This document shows, in pieces, positions 51,294 through 60,821 of a stretch of 64,000 nucleotides of DNA (its first letter is position 1; every line of letters starts with the position of its first letter). Position numbers and translations under genes: made by a program. The stretch is from Parvularculaceae bacterium (lineage in GTDB: Bacteria; Pseudomonadota; Alphaproteobacteria; Caulobacterales; Parvularculaceae): contig JANQSJ010000007.1 of assembly GCA_028284065.1 (NCBI GenBank), forward strand, positions 62,001-126,000, in the 5' to 3' direction. Below the pieces are notes generated by a model. It was not told the origin of the DNA. It searched no databases and was given only the letters and a program-made list of their open reading frames with translations.

Positions 51294-54240
51294 GGAAGCA
51301 GGGGCTCACGATCTCCGCGGCGAATGTGCGTCCGTCGTCGAAGACGGCGACCGTTTCCCCCGTTCGCGCCCGTCCGGCCCGAACGCGCGCCAGCGCAATC
51401 CCGCATTGAAGCGTCGGGCTCCAATAGCTTGAGGAGACGTAGCCGCCACTGCGCCGGCCGTTCCCGTCTGCATCAACGATATGCGCGCCTACAGGCAACA
51501 CCGTCGCATTATCCGCGGCCTTCAGCCCAACGAAATGCAGGCGGTCGTTGCGCCGGGCGTCCAGCCGCATCATGGAGCGCCGGCCAATAAAGTCAGACTT
51601 CTTTGTTTTGATCGGACGCTCGAAGCCGATATCCTGCGGCAGCGTCAACCCGTCCGTATCCGCGCCCACATGAATAAACCCTTTCTCGGCGCGCATGACG
51701 AGGTTCGCCTCAATCCCATAGGGCGCGATGTCGAATTCGCCGCCAGCCTCCATCAGCGCCCGCCAGACCGCTCCGGCCGACCGCGCAGGAACGCTGATTT
51801 CGAACGCCAATTCGCCCGTGAAGCTGACGCGGGCGATGCGGGCCGACGCGTCCGCCACCCTTCCTTCCGTAAACGACATATGGTGAAACGCCTGCCGCGA
51901 CAGATCCACGTCTCGCGCGAGCTTTCCGAGAACGTCCCGCGAGAGCGGCCCTGCGAGCGCGAACGTCGCCCAGCACGTCGTCACGTTGGTTACAAATACG
52001 TCGAGATCGGTCCACTCGCATTGCAGCCACTCCTCCATCGACGCCGCCATTCGGTCCGCGCCGCCGCTGGTGGTGGAACACAGGAAATGATCTTCCGCGA
52101 GGCGAAAAAACACGCCATCATCGACAACGACGCCGTGCTCATTCGCCATGACGCCATAGCGCGCCCGGCCAATTTTCAGCGTCGACGCCGTATTCACGAA
52201 GACCCTGTCGAGAAACACTGCGGCGTCCTTTCCGCGTACGTCGATTTTACCGAGGGGCGAGGCCTCGAATAGACCAACTCTCCCACGGGTCGCCAGAATC
52301 TCCCGATTGATGGCGGCCGCTCGGGACTCGCCCTCATTTGGATAACAGGTCGGCCGCGCCCAACCGCCCCAATCCTCGAACGTCGCGCCGAGCGCCGCCT
52401 GATCGTCATGGGTCGGCAGATGGCGGATCGGATGATAGGCTGCGTCCCGCCGCCTTCCTGCGAGCGCGCCTAACGTCACCGGCTCATAGGGCGGACGGAA
52501 CTTCGTCGTTCCGACCTCGCCGATCGAAACGCCGCATGACGCGGCCATGACCGCAAAGCCATTGACGTTGCTTGTCTTGCCCTGGTCAGTCGCCATGCCG
52601 AGCGTGGTGTAGCGTTTCAGGTGCTCCACGGAGCGGTAGTTCTCGCGCGCTGCGAGATCGATGTCGCTGGTCGTGACGTCATTCTGAAAGTCCACCCACG
52701 CTTTCGCCGACGCATGCGGAAGCGGCGCGCGAAAGATGGGCGACTGTGCTTCGGCTGACGGGGCGCGCCCCGCGACATCTCGATGCGCCAAGGCGCCGCT
52801 ATCTCGCAACCGCGCGCACGCCGCTTCGGCGGCGGCGGTTCCTTCCGACAGGCAGGAGAGCAAATCATAAGCGCCATTGCATCCGCCTGCTGACCGAACG
52901 GCCTGCGCCGGCGCGTCGGGAACGAAGGCTTGTCGCGAGTCGTCGAATGCGACCCGTCCCCCCGACTGCGCGAACAAATGGACGCGGGGGCTCCATCCCG
53001 CGGACACGAGCGCAAGATCGCAATCGATGCGCTGAAGCGCCTTTTCATCGGTCGCCGTAGCGTCAAACCGCCCTACTTCGACGCCGCGGACGCGCGCCCG
53101 TCCGATGACGTTAGAGATGACGCTCCCCTGCCTGACATCAACGCCGCGGGCGGAAGCCGCCGCTGCTACGCCGCCAATGTCGCCCTCGCGAGGATCGACA
53201 ATGGTGGCGACCTCAAGCCCGGCGTCCATTAGCGCGAACGCCGTCCTGTAGGCGTGGTCATTATTGGCGAAGACGACCGCGCGGCGCCCGCAAGCGACGC
53301 CATATCGCCGGGCGTATTCGAGGACCGCCGAGGCGAGCATGACGCCCGGACGGTCATTGTTGGCGAACGCCATCGGCCGTTCAATCGCGCCCGTCGCCAG
53401 AACGACCTCGCGCGCGCGGAGCCGCCATAGTCGTTCAGCGGGCGCTGCGCCGGCGCCTGGTGACGCCGACGGCTTTATCCGCTCGCACGCCGCAAGGAAA
53501 TTATGGTCGTAATGGCCCAAGACTGTCGCGCGTTTCAGAACTCTTATCCTGTCGTGGGCGACGGCGCGCGTCGCAAGCGCAGCCGCCTGCGCACGCGCCT
53601 CAGGATTTTCATCTGTGTCCCAAAGAAGCGCCCCCCCAAGCGTCGCGCGATCGTCCGTCAGCACCACATCCACGCCGGCGTCCGCCGCCGTCACCGCCGC
53701 TGCAAGGCCTGCGGGGCCGCCGCCGACCACCAGCACGTCGCAATGCGCATGCTGGTGGTCGTAGACATCCGCGTCCGGCTCGTGCGGCGCCCGCCCGAGG
53801 CCCGCGGCGCGCCGGATAAAAGGTTCGAACGCCTCCCATCCCGGCCAGAAGAACGTCTTGTAGTAAAACCCCGCCGGCAGAAACCGCTTCAAGGCATTGT
53901 TGACCGCCCCGAAATCGACGTCGACGCTCGGCCAGGCGTTGACGCTTGACGCGGCAAGTCCTTCATAGAGCGGGATCGTCGTCGCCTTGAGGTTAGGGGT
54001 CGACCGCGCGCCATCGCCGAGCTGCACGATCCCGTTTGGCTCCTCGTTTCCAGCGGCGAGTAACCCGCGCGGGCGGTGGTATTTGAAACTGCGCCCGACG
54101 ATGTCTACGCCGGACGCGATCAGCGCGGAGGCGAGCGTGTCGCCTTCATAGCCGGAATACGCGCGGCCATTGAACGAGAACGCCACCGGCCGCTCCCGCT
54201 CGATTGCGTCGCCGCCCTCGGCCAGCCTGAAGCCGCTCAC
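51262..54240 (-). CDS. soxA: Sarcosine oxidase subunit alpha
   Basis: This 992-residue subunit has an N-terminal 2Fe-2S-like plug domain lacking cysteines (FSFNGRAYSGYEGDTLASALIASGV), an FAD/NAD domain with VVGGGPAGLAAAVTAADAG (172-190) and a C-terminal aminomethyltransferase (GcvT) domain that handles tetrahydrofolate (from about residue 610). Together with BDG it oxidises sarcosine to glycine and transfers the methyl carbon to THF. It overlaps soxD by four bases (ATGA) at its start. Confidence 0.96.
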   Translation of the reverse strand: MSGFRLAEGGDAIERERPVAFSFNGRAYSGYEGDTLASALIASGVDIVGRSFKYHRPRGLLAAGNEEPNGIVQLGDGARSTPNLKATTIPLYEGLAASSVNAWPSVDVDFGAVNNALKRFLPAGFYYKTFFWPGWEAFEPFIRRAAGLGRAPHEPDADVYDHQHAHCDVLVVGGGPAGLAAAVTAADAGVDVVLTDDRATLGGALLWDTDENPEARAQAAALATRAVAHDRIRVLKRATVLGHYDHNFLAACERIKPSASPGAGAAPAERLWRLRAREVVLATGAIERPMAFANNDRPGVMLASAVLEYARRYGVACGRRAVVFANNDHAYRTAFALMDAGLEVATIVDPREGDIGGVAAAASARGVDVRQGSVISNVIGRARVRGVEVGRFDATATDEKALQRIDCDLALVSAGWSPRVHLFAQSGGRVAFDDSRQAFVPDAPAQAVRSAGGCNGAYDLLSCLSEGTAAAEAACARLRDSGALAHRDVAGRAPSAEAQSPIFRAPLPHASAKAWVDFQNDVTTSDIDLAARENYRSVEHLKRYTTLGMATDQGKTSNVNGFAVMAASCGVSIGEVGTTKFRPPYEPVTLGALAGRRRDAAYHPIRHLPTHDDQAALGATFEDWGGWARPTCYPNEGESRAAAINREILATRGRVGLFEASPLGKIDVRGKDAAVFLDRVFVNTASTLKIGRARYGVMANEHGVVVDDGVFFRLAEDHFLCSTTSGGADRMAASMEEWLQCEWTDLDVFVTNVTTCWATFALAGPLSRDVLGKLARDVDLSRQAFHHMSFTEGRVADASARIARVSFTGELAFEISVPARSAGAVWRALMEAGGEFDIAPYGIEANLVMRAEKGFIHVGADTDGLTLPQDIGFERPIKTKKSDFIGRRSMMRLDARRNDRLHFVGLKAADNATVLPVGAHIVDADGNGRRSGGYVSSSYWSPTLQCGIALARVRAGRARTGETVAVFDDGRTFAAEIVSPCFLDPDGERLDR

Positions 54241-54521
54241 TCGACCAGTCCGTGAGGCTTAGGGTCGGTCATCTCGTAGACGGCGAGAATCTCGTGCGTC
54301 ACTGAGTTGCGCGCGACATTGAACCAGAGGCCGCAGCCATAGGCATGGACCCAACGTTCAAACTGAACGCCTTTCGTATTGTCGCGGTAGAAGAGATAAT
54401 CCGCCCACGCCTCATCGGTGACGGCATCGGGCGGGCCGGGCCGCGCGATATGGCTCTCGCCGCCGCAGCGGAATTCGGTTTCGTCTCTTGGCCCGCAGAA
54501 CGGACAAACGATGCTCAGCAA
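54237..54521 (-). CDS. soxD: Sarcosine oxidase subunit delta
   Basis: This 94-residue zinc-binding subunit starts MLSIVCPFCGPRDE. Cys6, Cys9, His59 and Cys63 fall at the positions that bind zinc in characterised SoxD. Other landmarks are HAYGCGLWFNVARNS. It overlaps soxA by four bases. It lies 12 bp after soxB. Confidence 0.96.
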   Translation of the reverse strand: MLSIVCPFCGPRDETEFRCGGESHIARPGPPDAVTDEAWADYLFYRDNTKGVQFERWVHAYGCGLWFNVARNSVTHEILAVYEMTDPKPHGLVE

Positions 54522-54533
54522 AGCTGCGGCCTC

Positions 54534-55787
54534 CTAGTGCGCGATCCCGGCGGCCGCAGCTTCGTCAATCAGCGCGCCAGTGCGAAAACGGTCAAAGCTG
54601 AACGGCGCGGCGAGTGGATGCGGCGCGTCACGGGCGATAAGATGCGCGAACGTGGCGCCGCCGCCCGGGATCGCCTTGAAGCCGCCCGTGCCCCAGCCGC
54701 AGTTCACGTAAAGGCCGTCGATCGGCGTACGGTCGATAATCGGCGTTGAATCGTGGGTGACGTCCACAATTCCCGCCCAGTGGCGCAGCAACCGCAGCCT
54801 GCTGAAGCTCGGGAAAAGGGAAACGAGGCCGGCGGCCGTCTCCTCGATAATGGGAAGGTTTCCGCGCTGCGCATATGACCCGTAAAGATCGAGCGCCGAG
54901 CCGACGACAAGTTCGCCCTTGTCCGACTGGCTGACATAGACGCCGGTGCCTGACGCCGGCGAGGCGATGACGGTGTCGAGGACCGGCTTTAACGGTTCTG
55001 AGACGAACGCCTGCAGCGCGTAGCTGTAGAGCGGCAGCCTGAAGCAGACCATGCGCGCAAGTACGGAGGAATGTCCGGCCGCGGCGAGAGCGACCCGGTC
55101 CGCCTTTACCTCGCCAAGGCGCGTGCGCACGCCCTTTATCCGTCCCGCGACGATGTCGAAGCCGACGACCTCACAATTCTGGACGATATCAACCCCGAGC
55201 GCGCTCGCGGCCCGCGCATAGCCCCAGGCGACCGCGTCATGCCGCGCGACGCCGCCGCGCTCCTGCATCAACGCGCCCCATATCGGGTGGCGGGCCTTGC
55301 GCGATACGTCGAGGGCGGGCGCGCGCGCCTTCACCTCATCGGGGGTCAGAAGCTTGGCGTCGACCCCGTTCAATAGCATCGCATTGCGAGACCGCTTCAG
55401 AAGCTCCAGATCATGTGACGAATGCGCCAGCATCATCATGCCGCGCTGACTCAACATGATGTTGTAGTTCAGCTCACGCGACAGGCCTTCATAGAGCTTC
55501 AGGGAGAAATCGTAGAAGGCGGCGCTTTCAGGGTAGAAATAATTCGATCGCACGACGGTCGTATTCCGGCCTGTATTGCCGCCGCCGATCCAGCCCTTCT
55601 CAAGGACGGCGATATTGGAGAGCCCGTGCTCCTTCGCGAGGTAGTAGGCTGTCGCGAGGCCATGCCCGCCGCCGCCGACGATAACAATGTCGTAGTCGGA
55701 CTTCAGGTCCGCGTTGCGCCAGGCGGCCGGCCAGCCGCGGTGGCCCGCAAATCCCTGCCTCAAAAGGTTCAGCGCTGAATACTTCAT
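54534..55787 (-). CDS. soxB: Sarcosine oxidase subunit beta
   Basis: This 417-residue flavoprotein carries the sarcosine-oxidising FAD and covalent FMN sites. From the ATG at 55787 it starts MKYSALNLLRQGFAGHRGWP, the typical SoxB start. The dinucleotide fold is IVGGGGHGLATAYYLAKEHG (36-55). His183 in ARHDAVAWGY is in the place of the covalent FMN histidine. VDVTHDSTPIIDRTP and NCGWGTGGFKAIPGGG are also conserved. It heads the soxBDAG operon. A longer frame to 55859 is less likely. Confidence 0.95.
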   Translation of the reverse strand: MKYSALNLLRQGFAGHRGWPAAWRNADLKSDYDIVIVGGGGHGLATAYYLAKEHGLSNIAVLEKGWIGGGNTGRNTTVVRSNYFYPESAAFYDFSLKLYEGLSRELNYNIMLSQRGMMMLAHSSHDLELLKRSRNAMLLNGVDAKLLTPDEVKARAPALDVSRKARHPIWGALMQERGGVARHDAVAWGYARAASALGVDIVQNCEVVGFDIVAGRIKGVRTRLGEVKADRVALAAAGHSSVLARMVCFRLPLYSYALQAFVSEPLKPVLDTVIASPASGTGVYVSQSDKGELVVGSALDLYGSYAQRGNLPIIEETAAGLVSLFPSFSRLRLLRHWAGIVDVTHDSTPIIDRTPIDGLYVNCGWGTGGFKAIPGGGATFAHLIARDAPHPLAAPFSFDRFRTGALIDEAAAAGIAH

Positions 55788-55874
55788 GAAGCGAGCTCTC
55801 TCCGCGCCGCCATACCATGGCGCGCTAGCAGGACGATAGCTCGCCGGGCGGACGACCATACACGGAACGCCGCA

Positions 55875-58172
55875 TCACTCCTCGGCGCCGCCCGCCAGAT
55901 GCTCCTGGAAATAGGCGCCGACGCGCTCATAGAAATACCGCCGATGGTTGGAGCCGCGGAAGGCGTGATTTGCCCCTGGCAGGAGCAGAAGATCATAAGG
56001 TTTGTTCGCGTCCGTCAGCGCATTGACCATCTTGATGGCGCCGTGGGCGGGCGTGTTTACGTCGCTCGTCTGCACAACCAGCATGAGCTTGCCTTCAAGG
56101 CGATCGACAATGGCGGCGTTACTGATCGCGGCGAGTTCTTCCTCCGTCCCTTCTAGGAGGCCGCTGAACGCTTCGGTGGCGATTGAAGACATGTCCTTGT
56201 CCATCTCCGGGACGCCCGACGCGACCCCGACCTTGTAAAAGTCCGGCGCCTGGAGAAGGCCGCGAATGGTGAAGTAGCCGCCATAAGAATGCCCGACGAT
56301 CCCCACGCGATCGATATCCATCCAGGGGCGTTCGGCCGCCGCCGCCTTTATCGCCGCCACGTGGTCCGCGATCTCGAACTGGCCGAACTCCCGGCGCGCC
56401 ATATCCTTGAACGCCTTACCGCGGCCGGGCGTGCCGCGGGCGTCAACGGCCACGACGATAAACCCGAATTCCGGGAAGTTGCGGCCAAAAAACGGATTTG
56501 GCGAATCGAAGCGGTGCGGCACGTTATTTACGAACCCCCCGCCATAAATGGAGTCGATGACAGGATAAGTCTTGGACGGATCGAAGTCCGAGGGCTTGTA
56601 AATAACGCCGTGGATGGTTGTCTCCCCATCCGCGGCGAGCGCGGAAAAATGCTCCGGAACCGGCGCGATCAAAGCCGCCCCAGGCGGACGTTTGCCGACG
56701 CTCAGGGTCTTGACGAGGTCGCCGCCGAAAGATCTCAGCTCAACGATCGGCGGATGCGCCGTCGTCGAGTATTTATCGACAAAGTACCGCCCCGAAGGAG
56801 ACAACTCGATTGCGTGCTGACCGTCCGCTTCGCTGAGGCGCACGCTTTCGCCGCCTGCAATCTCAACCGCGTGCACATGGATGTCGTAAGGACGCTCGGG
56901 GTTCGACAGCGCCGTGTAGAGGACGCGTTCGCCGTCTTGCGAAAACCCGCCGATCGACGCGACGTCAAACGGATGATCAGTCAGCGCCCTGCCCGCGCCA
57001 TCTTCAAGGCTGTGCAGATAGAGCTGGCGGAATCCGGTCTTCTCCGACACCCAAAGGAAACTCGTCCCGTCTCTCGAAAGGTGAAAATCAGGCCCGCCGC
57101 GAAAGATGAAATTCGGCGGATAGATGATGTAGGTGTCGCTCTCCTCCGTCATGATGGTCCGAACGCGGCCCGTATCCGGGTCGACAGCCAGCACCTTGAT
57201 GGTCCTCGCATCGCGACTAAGCGACGAAATTAGAAGCTCTGACGAGTCCGGCCGCCAGGTAAGCGCCGTCACATAGGTCTCCGGCTCGAATTCGACATCC
57301 CGCGCGGCGCCGGTCTCAACGTCAAAGAGCACCGCCCCAAATTTCATCGACTCGCCGACGAGAGTTGGGTACGGATAGCGCCGCACTGGCGCCGTCATGT
57401 CGAGCCAGTCGACGACCGGCGCTTTGGCGACGCCGCGTGAATCCACATAAGGAACCATGACATATCGGTCATCGGGCGACCATTTCGCGTCGTTCAGGCC
57501 CCAGTCGAAGAATTCCTCCCCACGCGGCGCGATGGATGTGCGGGCCCCCGAAGCGTTGCGCAAATGAAGGTCGTCGTCATCGAGACTGAGAACGTAGGCG
57601 CGATCCGGCGACAACTGCTCGCGCTGGTTCGGCCAGACCATGGGAAAGCTCCGCGTCGCGACCTGCGGAACGAGCGGATCAGGTCCGCCCGCGCCGAGCT
57701 CGACGACGGGCGTCAGTTCCTGAGCTTCAAGCTGATAGCGGAGCAAGCGGCCGCCATAGACGAACTCCACCGTCTCTTCGTCGACATAGGAAAATCTCTT
57801 TGGCGGAAATGGAGCCGCTTCGCCGCCTTCATCGCCAACGACGGCGAGGGCTTCCGCCTGCGCCCGGATTTCCGGTGGAAATGAAAGCGATTCCTCCTCG
57901 CCGGTCGTCGGGTCAACCAGCATGAATCGCGGCGCGCCCTTGTCGGATGCGTTGTAGACGAACCGATCTCCATCCGGCAGCCAGATCGGATCAACGCGCG
58001 CGCCGCGATAAGCGCGAGACATGCTCGTCCGCGCCCCAACCTTCGCCATGTCGACAGCCGACACGCCGGTCGACAGCCGGCTATCGCCGAGGCGGTAGCC
58101 GACAAACGTGAAGGCGACCGCCGTCGCGACAATTGCGGCAATGACAACGAGGATCTTGACGGGCCCGGGCAT
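55875..58172 (-). CDS. DPP-IV-like S9 family serine peptidase
   Basis: This 765-residue protein has an N-terminal membrane anchor (about 5-27), a DPP-IV-type beta-propeller (about 60-500) and a C-terminal alpha/beta-hydrolase peptidase domain. The catalytic triad is Ser629 in GHSYGGYF, Asp704 in TSDVNTP and His736 in GANHAF. GGGFVNNVPHRF and GTPGRGKAFKD are typical S9 segments. It removes dipeptides or acts on short peptides in the periplasm. It follows soxB (87 bp) on the same strand but is probably not functionally related. Confidence 0.92.
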   Translation of the reverse strand: MPGPVKILVVIAAIVATAVAFTFVGYRLGDSRLSTGVSAVDMAKVGARTSMSRAYRGARVDPIWLPDGDRFVYNASDKGAPRFMLVDPTTGEEESLSFPPEIRAQAEALAVVGDEGGEAAPFPPKRFSYVDEETVEFVYGGRLLRYQLEAQELTPVVELGAGGPDPLVPQVATRSFPMVWPNQREQLSPDRAYVLSLDDDDLHLRNASGARTSIAPRGEEFFDWGLNDAKWSPDDRYVMVPYVDSRGVAKAPVVDWLDMTAPVRRYPYPTLVGESMKFGAVLFDVETGAARDVEFEPETYVTALTWRPDSSELLISSLSRDARTIKVLAVDPDTGRVRTIMTEESDTYIIYPPNFIFRGGPDFHLSRDGTSFLWVSEKTGFRQLYLHSLEDGAGRALTDHPFDVASIGGFSQDGERVLYTALSNPERPYDIHVHAVEIAGGESVRLSEADGQHAIELSPSGRYFVDKYSTTAHPPIVELRSFGGDLVKTLSVGKRPPGAALIAPVPEHFSALAADGETTIHGVIYKPSDFDPSKTYPVIDSIYGGGFVNNVPHRFDSPNPFFGRNFPEFGFIVVAVDARGTPGRGKAFKDMARREFGQFEIADHVAAIKAAAAERPWMDIDRVGIVGHSYGGYFTIRGLLQAPDFYKVGVASGVPEMDKDMSSIATEAFSGLLEGTEEELAAISNAAIVDRLEGKLMLVVQTSDVNTPAHGAIKMVNALTDANKPYDLLLLPGANHAFRGSNHRRYFYERVGAYFQEHLAGGAEE

Positions 58173-58265
58173 AGAAGTAACGCGTCCTTGTTTCTGCTTG
58201 GCTGCGACTGGCGCTTTTCCGGAGCAGCCGCGAAGCGACCTTTCAACGGGCCACGAGGCCGAGGG

Positions 58266-59465
58266 TCAGACGACCCGGCGCTCCCGCAACGTCTCAATCT
58301 CCGCCGTTGAACAGCCGAGTTCGCGCAGCACTTCATCCGTATGGGCCCCGCGCGGCGGCGTCGGCGTAAATGGTTCAAGCGCCGACCTGCTCATCTCAAT
58401 TGGTTGCGAGACGAGCCTGATCTCGCCCATCTCGGGATGGTCGACCGGCGTCGCCATGCCGAGATGCCGCACCTGCGGATCGTCGAACACCTGCCGCATG
58501 TCGTAGATTGGCCCAGAGGGCACGCCCGCCTTGTTCAACGCGCTCACTAGCGCGAGCGACTCAAATGTTTTCGTCAAGGCGCTGACGGCTGCGTTGCAGG
58601 CCTCGCGGTTGGCGGTTCGGTTGAACACGGACTGGAAACGATCATCCGCGGCGAGCGCATCATCGCCGAGCACTTCGCACAGGGCGCGCCACTGCCCTTC
58701 CGTCGCGACGGCGATATTGATGCAGCCGTCCGCCGTTTCGTACACGCCCATCGGCGTCAGATAGGGGTGATCATTGCCGGCCCTCTCTGGCGGCTCGTCC
58801 ATGATCAGATAGCGCGACGCCTGAAAATCCATCATGGCGATCTGCGCCTGCAGAAGCGACGTGGCGACGCATTGTCCCTTCCCGGAGCGTTCCCGCTCCA
58901 GGAGCGCCGTCATGACGCCCATCGCGGCGAAGTGGCCCGCGCAGAGGTCCGCCATGGCGACGCCCGCCCGCATGGGCGGCGCATCTTTTTCGCCGGTGAC
59001 GCTCATCAGTCCGCCCATTCCTTGCGCGATCTGATCGTACCCTGGCCGCTTGGCGTACGGACCATCCTGACCAAAACCTGAAATGCTCGCATAGACCAGC
59101 CGCGCGTTCATCATCTTAAGGGTATCATAGTCGATCTTGAGGCGTCGCTTGACCTCCGGCCGGCCGTTTTCGATGACCACGTCGGCCGTCGCAACCAATT
59201 GATAAAAAAGCGCCAGGCCGTCCGGCTCCCTAAGATTGAGCGTGATGCACCTCTTGTTGCGGTGCAGGTTCTGAAAATCGAAATTGTGCCGCAATGCCCC
59301 CAGCGGATCGTCCGCCATGCCTTCGGGCGCCTCGATCCTGATGACGTCAGCGCCCCAGTCGGCGAAATGCCGGCAGGCGGCGGGCCCCGCCCTTATCCTT
59401 GAAACGTCGAGAACCCTGAAGGCCGACAACGGGCCGGATCTTCGCGCGTCGCCTCCGTCAGGCAT
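58266..59465 (-). CDS. CaiB/BaiF class III CoA-transferase
   Basis: This 399-residue enzyme moves CoA between carboxylic acids. It shows VLDVSRIRAGPAACRHFADWGADVIRIE, NFDFQNLHRNKRCITLNL, SISGFGQDGPYAKRPGYDQIAQGMGG and the catalytic Asp173 in GVAMADLCAG. It lies 27 bp downstream of the crotonase gene on the same strand and should activate the substrate of a small catabolic pathway. The acid used is unknown. Confidence 0.93.
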   Translation of the reverse strand: MPDGGDARRSGPLSAFRVLDVSRIRAGPAACRHFADWGADVIRIEAPEGMADDPLGALRHNFDFQNLHRNKRCITLNLREPDGLALFYQLVATADVVIENGRPEVKRRLKIDYDTLKMMNARLVYASISGFGQDGPYAKRPGYDQIAQGMGGLMSVTGEKDAPPMRAGVAMADLCAGHFAAMGVMTALLERERSGKGQCVATSLLQAQIAMMDFQASRYLIMDEPPERAGNDHPYLTPMGVYETADGCINIAVATEGQWRALCEVLGDDALAADDRFQSVFNRTANREACNAAVSALTKTFESLALVSALNKAGVPSGPIYDMRQVFDDPQVRHLGMATPVDHPEMGEIRLVSQPIEMSRSALEPFTPTPPRGAHTDEVLRELGCSTAEIETLRERRVV

Positions 59466-59492
59466 CAGGCGGCATCCTTTTTCACGCGGCCC

Positions 59493-60368
59493 TCAACGGC
59501 CCTGAAACCGGGGCTTTCTTTTCTCGAACCACGCTGTCACGCCCTCCCTGAAGTCGTTGGAGTTAATGCACTGACGAAACGCCGCGGCCGTTTTCTCCTT
59601 ATCGAGTTCGCCATAGACGATCTCGTTCATCGCCCGCTTCATGCCCTCGACCGCGAGCGGAGCCTGCAGGGCGAGTACGTCCGCCAGCTGATGAACGCGC
59701 GCCCACATCGCCTCTTCAGGCATTACCGCATCAAAGAAGCCGCAGCGCAGGAGTTCGTCCGCGGTAAACTTCTCAGACGTCAGGCACATTCGCTTGGCGG
59801 CGGAAATGCCGATCCTTGAGATGAAACGCTCAAGCCCCCGATCGTAAAAATGGATGCCGAGCCGGCTTGCCGGCAGAAACGCCTCGACGCCTTCGACGGC
59901 GAACCGGAAGTCGCACGCGAGAGCGACATCCGTCCCGCCGCCATAGACGGGGCCGTTCGCGGCGAGAATTGTCGGCAGGCGGCATTTCTCAATCGCATCG
60001 GTGAAATCGCCGAAGAAATTGACGTCGGCGTCCGCAGCGGTTCCGTTGGGCGCCGCCTGCATCGCCTCGAAGAAAACGTTTAGGTTAAATCCCGCGCTGA
60101 AAACCTTGCCGCGGCCGGTGAGAATGACGACGCGGACGTTAGGGTCTTCTTCAAACGCTTTCAGGGCGCCGGTGATCGCTTCAATGTCTTCCGGGCAAAT
60201 CCTGTTTCGCACTTCAGGCCGATTCAGCGTAATGACGCCCTTGGGGCCGTCCGTCGTGATGAGCGGCGTCGCGCCTTCGTGCGTATTGGAGCCAACATCC
60301 GTCCCAGAGGGCCCCTTGCCCTCGTTCGCTTTTCCCCGCTGCAGGTTCGCCGCCGTTGCTTCGGTCAT
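59493..60368 (-). CDS. Enoyl-CoA hydratase/isomerase-family (crotonase fold) protein
   Basis: This 291-residue protein has the crotonase oxyanion regions GKVFSAGFNLNVFF and GPVYGGGTDVALACDFRFAV. The usual catalytic Glu of hydratases in GGGxE is Asp (GGGTDVA) and the second acidic residue is not obvious, so the reaction may differ from simple hydration. A 35-residue N-terminal extension precedes the fold. It heads a two-gene unit with the CoA-transferase, and a CGCATACTATTT motif lies about 140 bp upstream. Confidence 0.9.
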   Translation of the reverse strand: MTEATAANLQRGKANEGKGPSGTDVGSNTHEGATPLITTDGPKGVITLNRPEVRNRICPEDIEAITGALKAFEEDPNVRVVILTGRGKVFSAGFNLNVFFEAMQAAPNGTAADADVNFFGDFTDAIEKCRLPTILAANGPVYGGGTDVALACDFRFAVEGVEAFLPASRLGIHFYDRGLERFISRIGISAAKRMCLTSEKFTADELLRCGFFDAVMPEEAMWARVHQLADVLALQAPLAVEGMKRAMNEIVYGELDKEKTAAAFRQCINSNDFREGVTAWFEKRKPRFQGR

Positions 60369-60505
60369 CTCATCAATCCCGTCAAAGCCGCGACCCTGTC
60401 AAAGCCGCAACGCCACGGCCACTTAATCCCAGGACGCCGTTTGCCGCGACCATCATCCGTCCGGCCAGACGGATGAAAAGCGAGGGGTCGCGCCTACGGC
60501 AAAAA

Positions 60506-60517
60506 ATCGCATACTAT
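60506..60517. promoter_or_regulatory. Candidate GntR operator (site 1)
   Basis: ATCGCATACTAT shares the CGCATRCTAWTT core with 60746 and 63656. It lies upstream of the minus-strand crotonase gene. Confidence 0.5.
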
Positions 60518-60745
60518 TTTGGTCTTCGCAATACCGAAACCTGGTCGCAACTGCGATAAGGCAGCTGAACGGTTGCGATCGATGCATGGCGGATAGCGTC
60601 GCGCGTCGGCCGGGCGGCCGCCCGGCGCAAGCCCGCCAAGACGGCCAGGCGCACCGTCGCGATCAGGTCGACGCCCCCATGGGCGCCGGGCCAGTTCGCG
60701 CGCGGATCAAATCCCGTTCCATGCGCGTCATTGGCGTTTATCGGG

Positions 60746-60759
60746 CACGCATGCTAATT
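60746..60759. promoter_or_regulatory. Candidate GntR operator (site 2)
   Basis: CACGCATGCTAATT contains the GCATGC palindrome and lies 62 bp upstream of the GntR start, so autoregulation is plausible. Confidence 0.5.
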
Positions 60760-60821
60760 CTCACGGTCTACCGTCGATGCGTATCAAGCGGCGGCGCGCT
60801 AATGTCCGCGTCTGGAGTCTG

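Larger units (their letters stand above)
60369..60821. other. 453-bp gap upstream of the GntR and crotonase genes
   Basis: The region holds promoters for both divergent genes, two copies of the CGCATRCTAWTT motif (60506-60517 and 60746-60759) and a GC palindrome CCGGGCGGCCGCCCGG at 60610-60625. No coding frame looks real. Confidence 0.5.
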
